NCBI GenBank assembly: GCA_036656615.1
Contig: JAVXHY010000013.1
Span: 1 to 55,096 of the forward strand
Reading direction: 5' to 3'
Length of the DNA: 55,096 bases
Origin: CAUPWF01 sp036656615
GTDB lineage: Bacteria > Bacillota > Clostridia > Lachnospirales > Lachnospiraceae
Shown: one piece after another, positions 16,393-25,211 of the stretch
How the letters are laid out: each line of letters starts with the position of its first letter
Numbering within the stretch: position 1 is the stretch's first letter
Notes under the pieces: generated by a model
What the model saw: only the letters and a program-made list of their open reading frames with translations
What the model was told of the DNA's origin: nothing
Databases searched by the model: none
Translations under genes and position numbers: made by a program

Positions 16393-17697
16393 CTATTCCC
16401 ACTCTATCGTAGCCGTTGGTTTTGGACTCAAGTCATAGCATACACGATTGACATGTTTAACTTCCTTTAATATACGATCGGTAATCTTTAGAAGGATTGG
16501 CCACTCGATTTGTTCTATACTTGCTTCCATGGCATCTATGGTGTTAACAGCCCGCAGAATTACTGGATATTCAAAGCATCTTGCATTATCCCTTACTCCC
16601 ACCGATTTGAAATCAGGTACTACCGTAAAGTACTGCCATACGGTCTTATCTAATCCTGCAATGTGGAATTCTTCCCGTAATATTGCATCCGCTTCTCGAA
16701 CCGCTTCCAAACGCTCTTTTGTAATTGCTCCCAGGCACCTTACTCCAAGCCCTGGACCTGGGAACGGCTGTCTATAAACCATATCATTGGGCAAACCTAA
16801 GACTAGACCACAGGCACGCACTTCGTCTTTAAATAACTGACGTAATGGTTCTACCAATTGGAAATCTAAATCTTCTGGCAGACCACCCACATTGTGGTGA
16901 GACTTTACCATTTTCGCTGTTTTGGTTCCACTTTCAACAATGTCCGGATAAATCGTTCCCTGTGCAAGGAAGTCAATCCCTTCTAATTTATGAGCTTCTT
17001 CTTCAAATACACGGATGAATTCTGCTCCTATGATTTTCCTCTTTTGTTCTGGATCTGCAATGCCCTCTAATTTTCCTAGGAACCGGTCTGCAGCATCTAC
17101 ATAGATTAAGTTAGCATTTAGTTGATTTTTAAATATTTCTACAACACTTTCAGACTCACCTTTCCGCATCAATCCATGATTTACATGGACACACACCAAC
17201 TGTTTCCCAATAGCTTTGATAAGTAAAGCCGCTACTACAGAACTGTCCACTCCACCTGAAAGAGCAAGTAATACTTTACGGTCACCCACCTGGCGTTTTA
17301 CAATCTCGATCTGATCGGATACGAAATTCTCCATATTCCAATTAGCTTCTGCTTTACAAATGTGAAATACAAATTCGTTTAGCATCTCTTTCATCTGATT
17401 GGCATCTGACCATTTATCCAACTTTAACTCGCATAAAGCTAGTTCATGTTCTACTGCCATAACCGGGCACCCCAACTGATAAATCTCCCGATTCACATCA
17501 ATGCGCACCCCATCTACTACATGATTTGGTCCACCATTAATTATAATGCCCTTCATATTCGTAAGTGCCTGTAATTCCTTCACGGTAATATCATGAGGAT
17601 ATATTTCACTATATACACCTAACGTTCTAATTTCTCTTGCCAAAACTGTATTTTCAGTACTTCCCAAATCCAAGATAACTATCATGTCTTGTTTCAT
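16393..17697 (-). CDS. GMP synthase paralogue with inactivated glutaminase domain
   Basis: A 434-residue GuaA homologue. The ATP pyrophosphatase half is intact: LALSGGVDSS at 145-153, HVNHGLMRKGE, QGTIYPDIVESG, KSHHNVGGLPE, FPGPGLGVRCLG and C-terminal PTATIEWE. The N-terminal part keeps the first strands (VILDLGSTENTVLAREI, IINGGPNHV) but lacks about 75 residues. PVLGICYGAQ is lost, so PV78-79 runs directly into AVEHE, which matches the AIEHE near the end of the normal domain; FHPEV is replaced by DKWSD. Cys, His and Glu are all absent. It may work with free ammonia or a partner amidotransferase. The ATG has TGGAGGAAAAAT before it and a separate promoter. Confidence 0.92.
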   Translation of the reverse strand: MKQDMIVILDLGSTENTVLAREIRTLGVYSEIYPHDITVKELQALTNMKGIIINGGPNHVVDGVRIDVNREIYQLGCPVMAVEHELALCELKLDKWSDANQMKEMLNEFVFHICKAEANWNMENFVSDQIEIVKRQVGDRKVLLALSGGVDSSVVAALLIKAIGKQLVCVHVNHGLMRKGESESVVEIFKNQLNANLIYVDAADRFLGKLEGIADPEQKRKIIGAEFIRVFEEEAHKLEGIDFLAQGTIYPDIVESGTKTAKMVKSHHNVGGLPEDLDFQLVEPLRQLFKDEVRACGLVLGLPNDMVYRQPFPGPGLGVRCLGAITKERLEAVREADAILREEFHIAGLDKTVWQYFTVVPDFKSVGVRDNARCFEYPVILRAVNTIDAMEASIEQIEWPILLKITDRILKEVKHVNRVCYDLSPKPTATIEWE

Positions 17698-17736
17698 TAT
17701 TTTTCCTCCATTTTATCATCATTAACTTGCATTTTC

Positions 17737-17765
17737 AGTATATCATATCCACTAACTGCTGCCAA
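17737..17765 (-). promoter_or_regulatory. Sigma-A promoter of the guaA paralogue
   Basis: -35 TTGGCA (17760-17765) and -10 TATACT (17737-17742) with 17-base spacing. It supports the paralogue being expressed independently. Confidence 0.68.
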
Positions 17766-17777
17766 GAATTTCTCTTT

Positions 17778-19127
17778 TCAGACCGTACACTTGTCCTTCC
17801 ATTTTCCACTTGCATATCGAATGATGAAGCAAATAGTTCGAAAGCACCAGTCAATTACCATTGCTACCCAAACTCCAAATACTCCCCATCCTAAATATTT
17901 ACCTAAAATATAGCTAAATCCAATTCGAAATATCCACATAGAGAGAATAGATGCACACATAGTAAATTTCACATCTCCTGCTGCCCGAAGGGTACCTGGC
18001 AGCATAAATGCCAATGGCCAAATAATCATAGATGCAATTGCATGAAAAATTAAAATCTGCCTTGTTATTCCAGCTGTTCGTTCTGATAAATGATAGATTC
18101 TTAGAATAAATGGAATTGCAAGCATAATAACCCCATTACTCACCCACATACATATATAAGTGATGATGTTCAGCTTCTTCGTATAATAATGTACTTGCTC
18201 ATAATCCCCTGCTCCAATACATCTTGCAATCACAGTAGTCACTGCAAGAGAAAGTGCCATCCCTGGCAAAATTTGAAAAAGTGCCACCGCATTAGATACT
18301 GCATTGGCTGCAATTGCATAAGTTCCAAAAGAAGAAATCAGACTTAATACTAGAATTTTTCCTAATTGGAACATACTATTTTCCATTCCATTTGGGACTC
18401 CTATATAGAGAATCTTTTTCACCATTCCCCAATCGAAATGATAACGAAAAGACTTTTCGATATGCAGTGTCCTGCTTTGATCACAGAGAAATATAGTAAT
18501 AAGCAAGGCTGCAACAATTCGCGAGACAAGTGTAGGAATCGCTACTCCCTCTGTTCCCCAGTGGAAACCATAAATCAAAATTGCATTCCCCACTACATTA
18601 ATGATGTTCATTATAATGGATATCTGCATCGATATTTTAGAATTCCCCATTGCCCTGAAAATTGCAGCACCTCCATTGTATAGCGCAATAAAAGGAATGG
18701 ATGCGGTTACAATGAGCAGATAGGTCTTCGCATATCCCATCACATCACTGTCGATTTTCCCGAATACTCCATGTAAAATAAAGTCTTTCCCTATATATAC
18801 GATCATGGTAATCACAACGGCTACAATGGTAATAAACCACACCAATTGGCTGGATGCTTTACATGCTTTTTCTCTTCTCTGCTGCCCCAGATACTGTCCA
18901 ACAACCACCGCGCCACCTGTCGCCAGTGCCGCAAAAATATTAATCAGCAATACCATGATGTTATCCACAAGGGATACCCCTGATACTGCTGATTCTCCTA
19001 CACTGGCAACCATAATTGAATCTGCCATTCCCACCAACACTGCAAGAGCCTGCTCAATAATAAGTGGAATCATTAATGCAGCCAATGCTTTGTTGTCAAA
19101 TAAATATTTCTTTTCCTGATGTTCCAT
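17778..19127 (-). CDS. MATE-family efflux transporter
   Basis: Multidrug and toxin extrusion family protein of 449 residues with about 12 membrane segments. The N-terminal ALAALMIPLIIEQALAVL and MADSIMVASVGESAVSGVSL and the mid-protein FQILPGMALSLAVTTVIAR are family-typical. It starts at ATG 19127 after AGGAGATGACATC. It has its own promoter at 19150-19178 and ends 80 bases before guaA2. Substrates cannot be read from sequence. Confidence 0.93.
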   Translation of the reverse strand: MEHQEKKYLFDNKALAALMIPLIIEQALAVLVGMADSIMVASVGESAVSGVSLVDNIMVLLINIFAALATGGAVVVGQYLGQQRREKACKASSQLVWFITIVAVVITMIVYIGKDFILHGVFGKIDSDVMGYAKTYLLIVTASIPFIALYNGGAAIFRAMGNSKISMQISIIMNIINVVGNAILIYGFHWGTEGVAIPTLVSRIVAALLITIFLCDQSRTLHIEKSFRYHFDWGMVKKILYIGVPNGMENSMFQLGKILVLSLISSFGTYAIAANAVSNAVALFQILPGMALSLAVTTVIARCIGAGDYEQVHYYTKKLNIITYICMWVSNGVIMLAIPFILRIYHLSERTAGITRQILIFHAIASMIIWPLAFMLPGTLRAAGDVKFTMCASILSMWIFRIGFSYILGKYLGWGVFGVWVAMVIDWCFRTICFIIRYASGKWKDKCTV

Positions 19128-19149
19128 GATGTCATCTCCTCACCCAAAC

Positions 19150-19178
19150 ATTATACGGCTAAAGAAATGAACTTACAA
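19150..19178 (-). promoter_or_regulatory. Sigma-A promoter of MATE gene
   Basis: -35 TTGTAA (19173-19178) and perfect -10 TATAAT (19150-19155), spacer 17; overlaps nothing coding. Confidence 0.75.
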
Positions 19179-19187
19179 GTCCACATA

Positions 19188-19442
19188 TTAATGTACTTGC
19201 TTTAAATATTTCTCTCTAGTAGCTAGTCCTCCACGAATATGACGTTCCGACTTATTCCTGTCTAAAATGATTCTTGCCTGAACGGCTAAATTCGGATTAA
19301 TTTGAATCAATCGATCCGTAATATCTTTATGAATTGTAGACTTGCTTACCCCAAATTGTTTTGCTGCCTGTCTTACTGTTGCTTGATGTTCAATAATATA
19401 ATAGGCAATTTCCACTGCTCTTTCTTCAATATAATCTTTCAT
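19188..19442 (-). CDS. spoIIID: Sporulation transcription factor SpoIIID
   Basis: SpoIIID is the small mother-cell DNA-binding protein that activates or represses many sigma-E genes. The 84-residue product has the characteristic start MKDYIEERAVEIAYYIIE, the helix-turn-helix TVRQAAKQFGVSKSTIHKDI and the basic tail ending RGGLATREKYLKQ. A sigma-E-like promoter lies immediately upstream, as expected for this gene. Its presence implies that the organism can sporulate. Confidence 0.97.
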   Translation of the reverse strand: MKDYIEERAVEIAYYIIEHQATVRQAAKQFGVSKSTIHKDITDRLIQINPNLAVQARIILDRNKSERHIRGGLATREKYLKQVH

Positions 19443-19471
19443 AAAAGCTCTCCTGCATTCACTGTTTTTAC

Positions 19472-19501
19472 AATGTATGCAGGATTTGGCTTTTCCATAC
19501 C
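19472..19501 (-). promoter_or_regulatory. Candidate sigma-E promoter of spoIIID
   Basis: Minus-strand CATACATT (19472-19479) matches the sigma-E -10 consensus CATACAnT; a weak -35 (GTATGGA or GGTATGG) lies 14-15 bases upstream. The start codon is about 30 bases downstream. The -35 match is poor, so the call rests mainly on the -10 and the known biology of spoIIID. Confidence 0.5.
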
Positions 19502-19525
19502 AATCATGCTATTCGTAATTTGAAA

Positions 19526-19915
19526 TTATTCTTTCGACTGATACAGCCCCCACAAATATAAGATTGGTAATATAAATCCGGTAACTGTTGCAAAACTAAA
19601 ACCAATTGACATAACCGAAGTAACTGCAGAATACAGCTGATATAATAAAATAATGATAATTCCTCCCAGTGCTATTTTATATCCTTTCCCCATAACACCT
19701 AAGACACCGCATATCACCATTACAATAGAAAATACAACTGCAAGTACAATTGACATTGGTGTCAGCTGTGCCAGCAATGCTTCTGTATCCATTCCTGGCA
19801 TATTCCCAAGCGATTTTATCATCCCCCGTGTAAATAATGAAGTGATTCCTCCAATTGCTCCAAATACAATCATAATAATAGATACTACCTTTAATAACTT
19901 TGTTGATTTAAACAT
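19526..19915 (-). CDS. Small membrane protein of unknown function
   Basis: A 129-residue protein with about four hydrophobic segments, a basic N terminus and a soluble patch at about 30-50 (SLGNMPGMDTEALLAQL). I do not recognise a family. TAGGAGGAATGAGAG precedes the ATG. It follows the MacB-like permease by 62 bases in the same direction and could be the last gene of that export operon, or independent. Confidence 0.75.
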   Translation of the reverse strand: MFKSTKLLKVVSIIMIVFGAIGGITSLFTRGMIKSLGNMPGMDTEALLAQLTPMSIVLAVVFSIVMVICGVLGVMGKGYKIALGGIIIILLYQLYSAVTSVMSIGFSFATVTGFILPILYLWGLYQSKE

Positions 19916-19977
19916 CTCTCATTCCTCCTAGATTTTATTTTTTCATCCTTTTATGGCTAGATGAATCGCCTTTTTTA

Positions 19978-21213
19978 CTACATTTGTCGTAATGCATCTA
20001 TGGGGCTCATGTTCGCTGCTTTTTTTGCCGGATATATGCCAAATATAATACCCACTCCACAGGAAAACAACGTTGCGATTACTACAACCTGCCAAGTAAT
20101 CTGTGGTTTCAAATCAAAGTTCATGTTGGAAATAATAATTGTAAATACATAGCCCAGTATAATTCCTATGATTCCACCCATGCCGGAAATAATCGCCGAC
20201 TCGCACAGAAACTGTGAGATGATAGAAGAAGTTCTTGCTCCTAATGCCTTACGAATACCGATTTCTCTTGTTCGCTCGGTCACAGATACTAACATAATAT
20301 TCATGACTCCAATTCCACCAACCAAAAGCGAAATACTTGCCACCAATGCTACAAAAGCAGTTACGGTATCCAGCATAGTTCCCATCATTTTACTGAAATC
20401 CAATGGCTTTTGTTCTTGGAATAAATTGTCCCCATCATTTAAATGTCTGGCTGAAAGAATTCTACTGGCGATCTTAGTAACTGCCTTTCCATCATCTGAC
20501 CTTGCTGGAAATACATTAATAGAAGAAAAATAATCCAATGGCTGCCCGAATGCTTCTGATACGGTATAAGGCATGGTCAACGTAATCGTGGGTTTCATTC
20601 CCATCATCTCGTTTGCCTGATTTTGCGCTGCAATATCTTCATCTGCCACATCCGTTACTCCATCTACTCTGACCATTTGAATCGAATTATCAACGGTAAG
20701 TTCAAATTCCATTCCAATAACGTCCGTTGTACCAAACATGGTAAGTGCACTATAACGATCTAGAACACATACCATCGAAGCACTATTCACATCTTCCATG
20801 GTAAAATATTGACCTCGGATCAGTTCTTTACTATAGGGATTATATTCTTCATCCGGAGTTGTTAAATTCACACTCGCCTCAAATTCACCCTTTCCAGTGG
20901 AAGCACTTCCATAGGTACCACTAGAAACAGTAATCCCTTTGACACGTTTGCCCAAATTGTCTTTTACCGCCTTCATATCTTCTGCAGTGATAATTTCCTG
21001 TGGCTTTTCATCTTTCATGGCACTAATAGAAAGCGACTGGGAAGTTCCGCTGGTCGTTTCCTTTACATCATTTTTCACTCCAGTTCCTACCGAAACAACG
21101 GTAATAACAGAGGAAATCCCAATAATAATACCCAGCATGGTTAAGATAGAACGTCCTTTGTTTCCCAGAATATTATCAATGGCCATCTTCACATATTCAC
21201 CAAATTGTCCCAT
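19978..21213 (-). CDS. MacB-like ABC transporter permease
   Basis: Permease of 411 residues with the MacB/FtsX layout: one membrane segment near residue 20-40 (ILTMLGIIIGISSVITVVS), a large extracellular domain (about 45-280) and three C-terminal segments including LLVGGIGVMNIMLVSVTERTRE, GIRKALGA and GVGIIFGIYPAKKAANMSPI. It is the third gene of an ATPase-adaptor-permease operon. In such systems the permease transmits ATPase work to the extracytoplasmic side to export peptides or lipids. Confidence 0.93.
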   Translation of the reverse strand: MGQFGEYVKMAIDNILGNKGRSILTMLGIIIGISSVITVVSVGTGVKNDVKETTSGTSQSLSISAMKDEKPQEIITAEDMKAVKDNLGKRVKGITVSSGTYGSASTGKGEFEASVNLTTPDEEYNPYSKELIRGQYFTMEDVNSASMVCVLDRYSALTMFGTTDVIGMEFELTVDNSIQMVRVDGVTDVADEDIAAQNQANEMMGMKPTITLTMPYTVSEAFGQPLDYFSSINVFPARSDDGKAVTKIASRILSARHLNDGDNLFQEQKPLDFSKMMGTMLDTVTAFVALVASISLLVGGIGVMNIMLVSVTERTREIGIRKALGARTSSIISQFLCESAIISGMGGIIGIILGYVFTIIISNMNFDLKPQITWQVVVIATLFSCGVGIIFGIYPAKKAANMSPIDALRQM

Positions 21214-21272
21214 AAAGCAATTCCTCTTTTCTAAATATTATGTCACTTTTCTTATTTTGCTCCTATGGTTTG

Positions 21273-23096
21273 CTACTTGGAAGCCTTACCTGTACCTGAT
21301 TTTTTATCCATTGTAACGTTTGCCTTCATACCTTCTTTTATATCCACACCCACATCCGACACAATCTGGTCACCTTTTTTCAGACCACTAGTCACTTCTA
21401 CCATATTATCAGAAGTGACACCCAGTTTGATTGGGATTTTTTGCACGACTCCATGTTTTACCCCATAGACAAATTCACCTTGGGTAGCTGTATTAATAAT
21501 TTCACTTGGTATAGCCACTACATTTTTCACTTCTTCTACCGTCATAGTCACTTTTGCATTGACTCCAATACAGATATCTTGATCTGGATTGGAAATATGT
21601 ATATAAGCACAGATAACCGAATTACCCTTTGCATTCGTAGTTGCAATCTTATCTACACTCTTCACTTTTCCTGCATATGTTTTACCGGCTAAACGTATAC
21701 TTGCTTTTTGTCCCACCTTTAATTTCTCATAATCGTTTGCAGACACTTCAATCTTAACTCCCACCTCTGAGTTACTCACAATTGTAAATAATTCTGTTCC
21801 TTGTGAGGCCATTGCCCCCTCTAAGACTGGAGCTGTTGCTATGACTCCATCAAATTCTGCTGATATACCATCCTTACCCATCTGAACCAATTCTTCAGTT
21901 GATAGGTTTGCAAGTTGTGAGAGATTGGAATTTGCTGCCAGTGCACTTCGCTGTGCCGAAGACATAATTCCTGATTTTAATCCCTCTGCTTTTGCTTGAT
22001 TCTCTGCCACTGCTGCCTGCAATGCCGCTACTCGTTGTGAAACTGCTTCTAATTGCTTTTGAGCAGGTGTAGCCACAGGAATTGCATTTAACTTCGCCAC
22101 TAAGTCTCTGTGCGCCTGTTCTAATCCACTGAGACTATTATTAGAATCCTGCACATTTTTTGCAGCTGCCTGTAAGTCTTGATCTAACTTTGCAAAATAT
22201 GAAATACTAGCCTTGTAACCATCTATTTCTCCTTTTTTTGCATTATATTCAGGTGTACCTGGGGTCAATTTCAATAGATCCGCCTCAGCTTGTGGCAATG
22301 CTGCCTTTGCTTGATTACTTTCCTGATTCTTTACCTGATATTCTGTATTAATTCTTTCCACAATACTCTGTGCATTATCTCTGGCTGCTTTAGCCTGTAT
22401 TTGTTTATTCTCATTCTCATTTATCTGACCTTGCAATGCTGCCCGATTCACCCCACTGCCACCTTCTGCAGCCACCTGTTGAGCTAATTGATTCATTTCT
22501 GCCTGTTTTGCATCTAACTCTGCCTGAGCATTCGCTGCATCTGCAGATGCCTGAGAAGCTTTTTGTGCTGCTTCATTACTTTTATTAATGGTATCTTGAT
22601 TACTATAATCTCCAGCAAGAGCGGTTAACTGTTGCTGCTGATTATTTTTTTCTAAATCTTTGGTATCAAAAATAATTAATTTATCTCCCTTTTTAACTGC
22701 AGTCCCAACCTTAGCAAAAGATGATAATACTTTAGCATTCACTGGTGAATAGATCACTTTTTTATGTTCGCTTTCAATCACTCCTGAAGTATTCAAGATT
22801 TCCGTTACATCACTGGTTCCAACTTTAATTACAGTTAAATTGGCTGCTGCCGAAGAAGCTTTGGGTTTAAACAAAGCGGTTCCTACTGCTCCAATTGCAA
22901 AAAGTCCTACTAAAATAACAATAATAAACCAACCCGGCAATTTTTTCTTTTTCTTAGGCACGGTCTCACCATCGTTCCACTCTGTGGTTTCATCCTCCTG
23001 ATTTGCTTCTTCTAACTTGCTCTCTTCCCCTACCTCTATCTGATTGTCATTACTATTCACTTCCTGATGTTCTTTATTCTGCTTTTTTGCAAACAT
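21273..23096 (-). CDS. MacA/HlyD-like membrane fusion adaptor with long coiled coil
   Basis: Adaptor subunit of 607 residues. A highly charged cytoplasmic tail (1-53) precedes one membrane segment (54-76). Two lipoyl half-motifs (around 95-150 and 400-430) flank a long Ala/Gln/Glu-rich coiled coil (about 155-390). The C-terminal beta-barrel and membrane-proximal domains include ANDYEKLKVGQKASIRLAG and VSDVGVDIKEGMKANV. It is longer than typical MacA because of the tail and coil. The start overlaps the ATPase end by 23 bases. It probably bridges the permease and the cell wall in this monoderm organism. Confidence 0.92.
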   Translation of the reverse strand: MFAKKQNKEHQEVNSNDNQIEVGEESKLEEANQEDETTEWNDGETVPKKKKKLPGWFIIVILVGLFAIGAVGTALFKPKASSAAANLTVIKVGTSDVTEILNTSGVIESEHKKVIYSPVNAKVLSSFAKVGTAVKKGDKLIIFDTKDLEKNNQQQQLTALAGDYSNQDTINKSNEAAQKASQASADAANAQAELDAKQAEMNQLAQQVAAEGGSGVNRAALQGQINENENKQIQAKAARDNAQSIVERINTEYQVKNQESNQAKAALPQAEADLLKLTPGTPEYNAKKGEIDGYKASISYFAKLDQDLQAAAKNVQDSNNSLSGLEQAHRDLVAKLNAIPVATPAQKQLEAVSQRVAALQAAVAENQAKAEGLKSGIMSSAQRSALAANSNLSQLANLSTEELVQMGKDGISAEFDGVIATAPVLEGAMASQGTELFTIVSNSEVGVKIEVSANDYEKLKVGQKASIRLAGKTYAGKVKSVDKIATTNAKGNSVICAYIHISNPDQDICIGVNAKVTMTVEEVKNVVAIPSEIINTATQGEFVYGVKHGVVQKIPIKLGVTSDNMVEVTSGLKKGDQIVSDVGVDIKEGMKANVTMDKKSGTGKASK

Positions 23097-23808
23097 GGTC
23101 CTGATCCCCTTCCTGCTGTTCCTGATCTTGATATTGATCTGATTCTATCTTTCCATCTTTTATTCTGATAATTCGCTTGGCTTGTTCTGCAATTTCATTA
23201 TCATGGGTAATAATAATAACGGTTCTGCCTTCTCGATTAAGGGATTTAAGTATTTCTAATATTTCCTGTGTCGACTTGGAGTCCAAATTTCCTGTGGGTT
23301 CATCTGCCAGCACCAATGGCGGTCTTGCAGCAATTGCTCTGGCTATAGCGACCCGTTGCTGCTGCCCACCAGACATTTCTGATGGTCTGTGCTTCACACG
23401 CTCCTCCAATCCAACCATCTGCAATGCTTGAAGCGCTAGTTTTCTTCTTGTCTTTTTATCCACTCCCCTATATATAAGCGGAAGTTCCACATTCCCTGCT
23501 GCATCTAAATTAGAAATCAAGTTAAACCCTTGGAATATAAATCCAATTTCCTGATTCCTTATATCCGATAATTCATTATCACTTAAGGAAGATACATTCT
23601 TATTATGTAAATAATAGCTCCCCCCTGTTGGAGTATCTAAACACCCCAGCATATTCATAAGTGTAGATTTCCCCGAACCTGAATGTCCAATAATCGCCAC
23701 CATCTCTCCCGGCATAATGGTTAAGCTTACTCCATCAAGAGCACGTACTTCATTTTCTCCCGGATTATATACTTTCGACATGTTTTTGACTTGAATTAAT
23801 GCATTCAC
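23074..23808 (-). CDS. MacB-like ABC transporter ATPase (LolD type)
   Basis: ATPase of 244 residues. Walker A GHSGSGKST, Q-loop region IGFIFQGFNLI, signature MSGGQQQRVAIARAI, Walker B LVLADEPTGNLD and the H-loop in IIITHDNEIA are all present. The tail (about 225-244) is rich in Asp, Gln and Glu. It is the first gene of the export operon, behind the promoter at 23905-23933, and its 3' end overlaps the adaptor's start codon. Confidence 0.94.
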   Translation of the reverse strand: MNALIQVKNMSKVYNPGENEVRALDGVSLTIMPGEMVAIIGHSGSGKSTLMNMLGCLDTPTGGSYYLHNKNVSSLSDNELSDIRNQEIGFIFQGFNLISNLDAAGNVELPLIYRGVDKKTRRKLALQALQMVGLEERVKHRPSEMSGGQQQRVAIARAIAARPPLVLADEPTGNLDSKSTQEILEILKSLNREGRTVIIITHDNEIAEQAKRIIRIKDGKIESDQYQDQEQQEGDQDHVCKKAE

Positions 23809-23904
23809 TCTTTATTTCCTCCATTTACTCCTCGTCAAAGCAGATATTTGCAATCTGCTTAGCTGCTTCCTTACTTTCTTCATCTGTATTAGGAATATAG
23901 TACA

Positions 23905-23933
23905 ATAATACAACTGAATGTTCAGAAAGTCAA
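23905..23933 (-). promoter_or_regulatory. Sigma-A promoter of the MacAB-like operon
   Basis: -35 TTGACT (23928-23933) and -10 TATTAT (23905-23910), spacer 17. The leader is about 90 bases long. It contains an ATG-started 23-codon frame lacking a ribosome site, which I do not call as a gene. Confidence 0.7.
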
Positions 23934-23956
23934 CTTCTATATATGTTTTTTTTAAA

Positions 23957-23990
23957 CAGAAAGAGAGTACCAATTGGCACTCTCTTTCTG
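23957..23990 (-). terminator. Terminator after the trigger-factor-like lipoprotein gene
   Basis: A 12-base perfect stem CAGAAAGAGAGT/ACTCTCTTTCTG with inner CC/GG pairing and an AATT loop, 14 bases after the stop at 24005. Only three T residues follow on the minus strand, so termination strength is uncertain. Confidence 0.65.
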
Positions 23991-24004
23991 TGATTTCTTT
24001 CTTA

Positions 24005-25096
24005 TTATTCTGCTTTTTTATCTTCTGTCTTCTTATCATCTGCCTTTGGTTCTATCTGTCTGCAATTGGAAGCCACCCAGTTCTTTACCTTTTTATCTGT
24101 AATCATTTTCTTAAGTTCTTTCTCGGGAGCAGCTTCTTTTAATGCCTTTACATCTTTAAATCCGTAATCCTCTGCCAATTTCTTATATCCATCTTGGTAT
24201 TCCTTCTTGGATGGAGTTAGCTTCTGTACATCCGCAATTAAATCAACCGCCAACTGCTCTTTTACAGCTCCTTCCGCAACCTTTTTAGATTCCTCTGTAA
24301 ACTGTTCTTCTGTCATACCACCAAAGAATTGTTTTAAAAATTCAGGAAATTCTAATTGGTAATTCTTTGCCATCTGAGTATATTGAGTTTTAATTTGTTC
24401 CTGTGCTTCTTCTACTTTACCTTTTGGATATTTTTTCACTTCTGTATTTTTAAGAACCTTATCCCATGAAACCTCTTCTAACTGGGATGCTCTACTTGCT
24501 TCTTCATTATCTATTAATGCTTCATTCACTTCACTTTTATATTCTTTTACTGTTTTAGAATCCTTTTGTGTCACACTTTTTACAAATGCCTTATCTAACT
24601 TCGGAAGGCTTTCTGTTGCTATGGATTTAATAGTGGTTGTAAATACAACAGATTTTCCTGACAAACTTGGATTTTGTGAATATGGATCTGGGAATGTAAG
24701 AGGGATATCAAAAGTTTCCCCTATGTTGTGTCCAACTAATGCTGCTTCAAATCCTTCAATAAACGTACCTGAACCAATAGTGATTGGATAATCAGTTGCA
24801 GTACCTCCTTCAAATTCTACACCATCCATTTTCCCTGCATAATCGATGGTTGCCACATCTTTATCTGCCACAGGACGATCCTTTACTTCCTTCGTGATTT
24901 TATTTGCTTCCAATGTACTTTGAATAGCTGCATCAACATCTTTGTCTGTTATTTTTTGTGGCTTTATCTTTTCGACTTTCACACCTTTAAATTGACTGAT
25001 GGCAATATAATCATTTGAAGCTTTGCTCATTTCACATCCTGCTAATATTATAATTGAACCCACGCCAACTAGCAGTGCAATCATTTTCTTTTTCAT
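24005..25096 (-). CDS. Lipoprotein peptidyl-prolyl isomerase with trigger-factor architecture
   Basis: A 363-residue predicted lipoprotein: the signal ends at lipobox ILAGC (Cys21). Residues about 75-165 form an FKBP domain (DVATIDYAGKMDGVEFEGG, ITIGSGTFIEGFEAALVGH, FDIPLTFPDPY). The rest is helical and matches the arms of trigger factor in order (DKAFVKSVTQKDSK, VEEAQEQIKTQY, EQLAVDLIADVQKL). Trigger factor is normally cytoplasmic and ribosome-bound; here its ribosome-binding N domain is replaced by a short segment behind a lipid anchor. It likely folds proteins outside the membrane. The highly charged C terminus ends in Lys/Asp/Glu repeats. Confidence 0.88.
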   Translation of the reverse strand: MKKKMIALLVGVGSIIILAGCEMSKASNDYIAISQFKGVKVEKIKPQKITDKDVDAAIQSTLEANKITKEVKDRPVADKDVATIDYAGKMDGVEFEGGTATDYPITIGSGTFIEGFEAALVGHNIGETFDIPLTFPDPYSQNPSLSGKSVVFTTTIKSIATESLPKLDKAFVKSVTQKDSKTVKEYKSEVNEALIDNEEASRASQLEEVSWDKVLKNTEVKKYPKGKVEEAQEQIKTQYTQMAKNYQLEFPEFLKQFFGGMTEEQFTEESKKVAEGAVKEQLAVDLIADVQKLTPSKKEYQDGYKKLAEDYGFKDVKALKEAAPEKELKKMITDKKVKNWVASNCRQIEPKADDKKTEDKKAE

Positions 25097-25211
25097 CTCT
25101 ATACCCCTTATATTTTATTTGTATAAATAAACACTTCTTCGTTATATCATATATTGTCATCCTTGAAAAGGGTTTTAATGGAATTCACATTTATTTCACT
25201 CTTTCTTTCTA

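Noticed and set aside
23812..23882. 23-codon basic leader frame starting MKKVRKQL
   Set aside because: Has an ATG but no ribosome site; likely chance.
23825..23929. 35-codon frame in the MacAB-like operon leader, with protein-like composition
   Set aside because: No ATG or GTG start and no ribosome site; it starts inside the promoter. Could be a remnant, but not supported as a gene.
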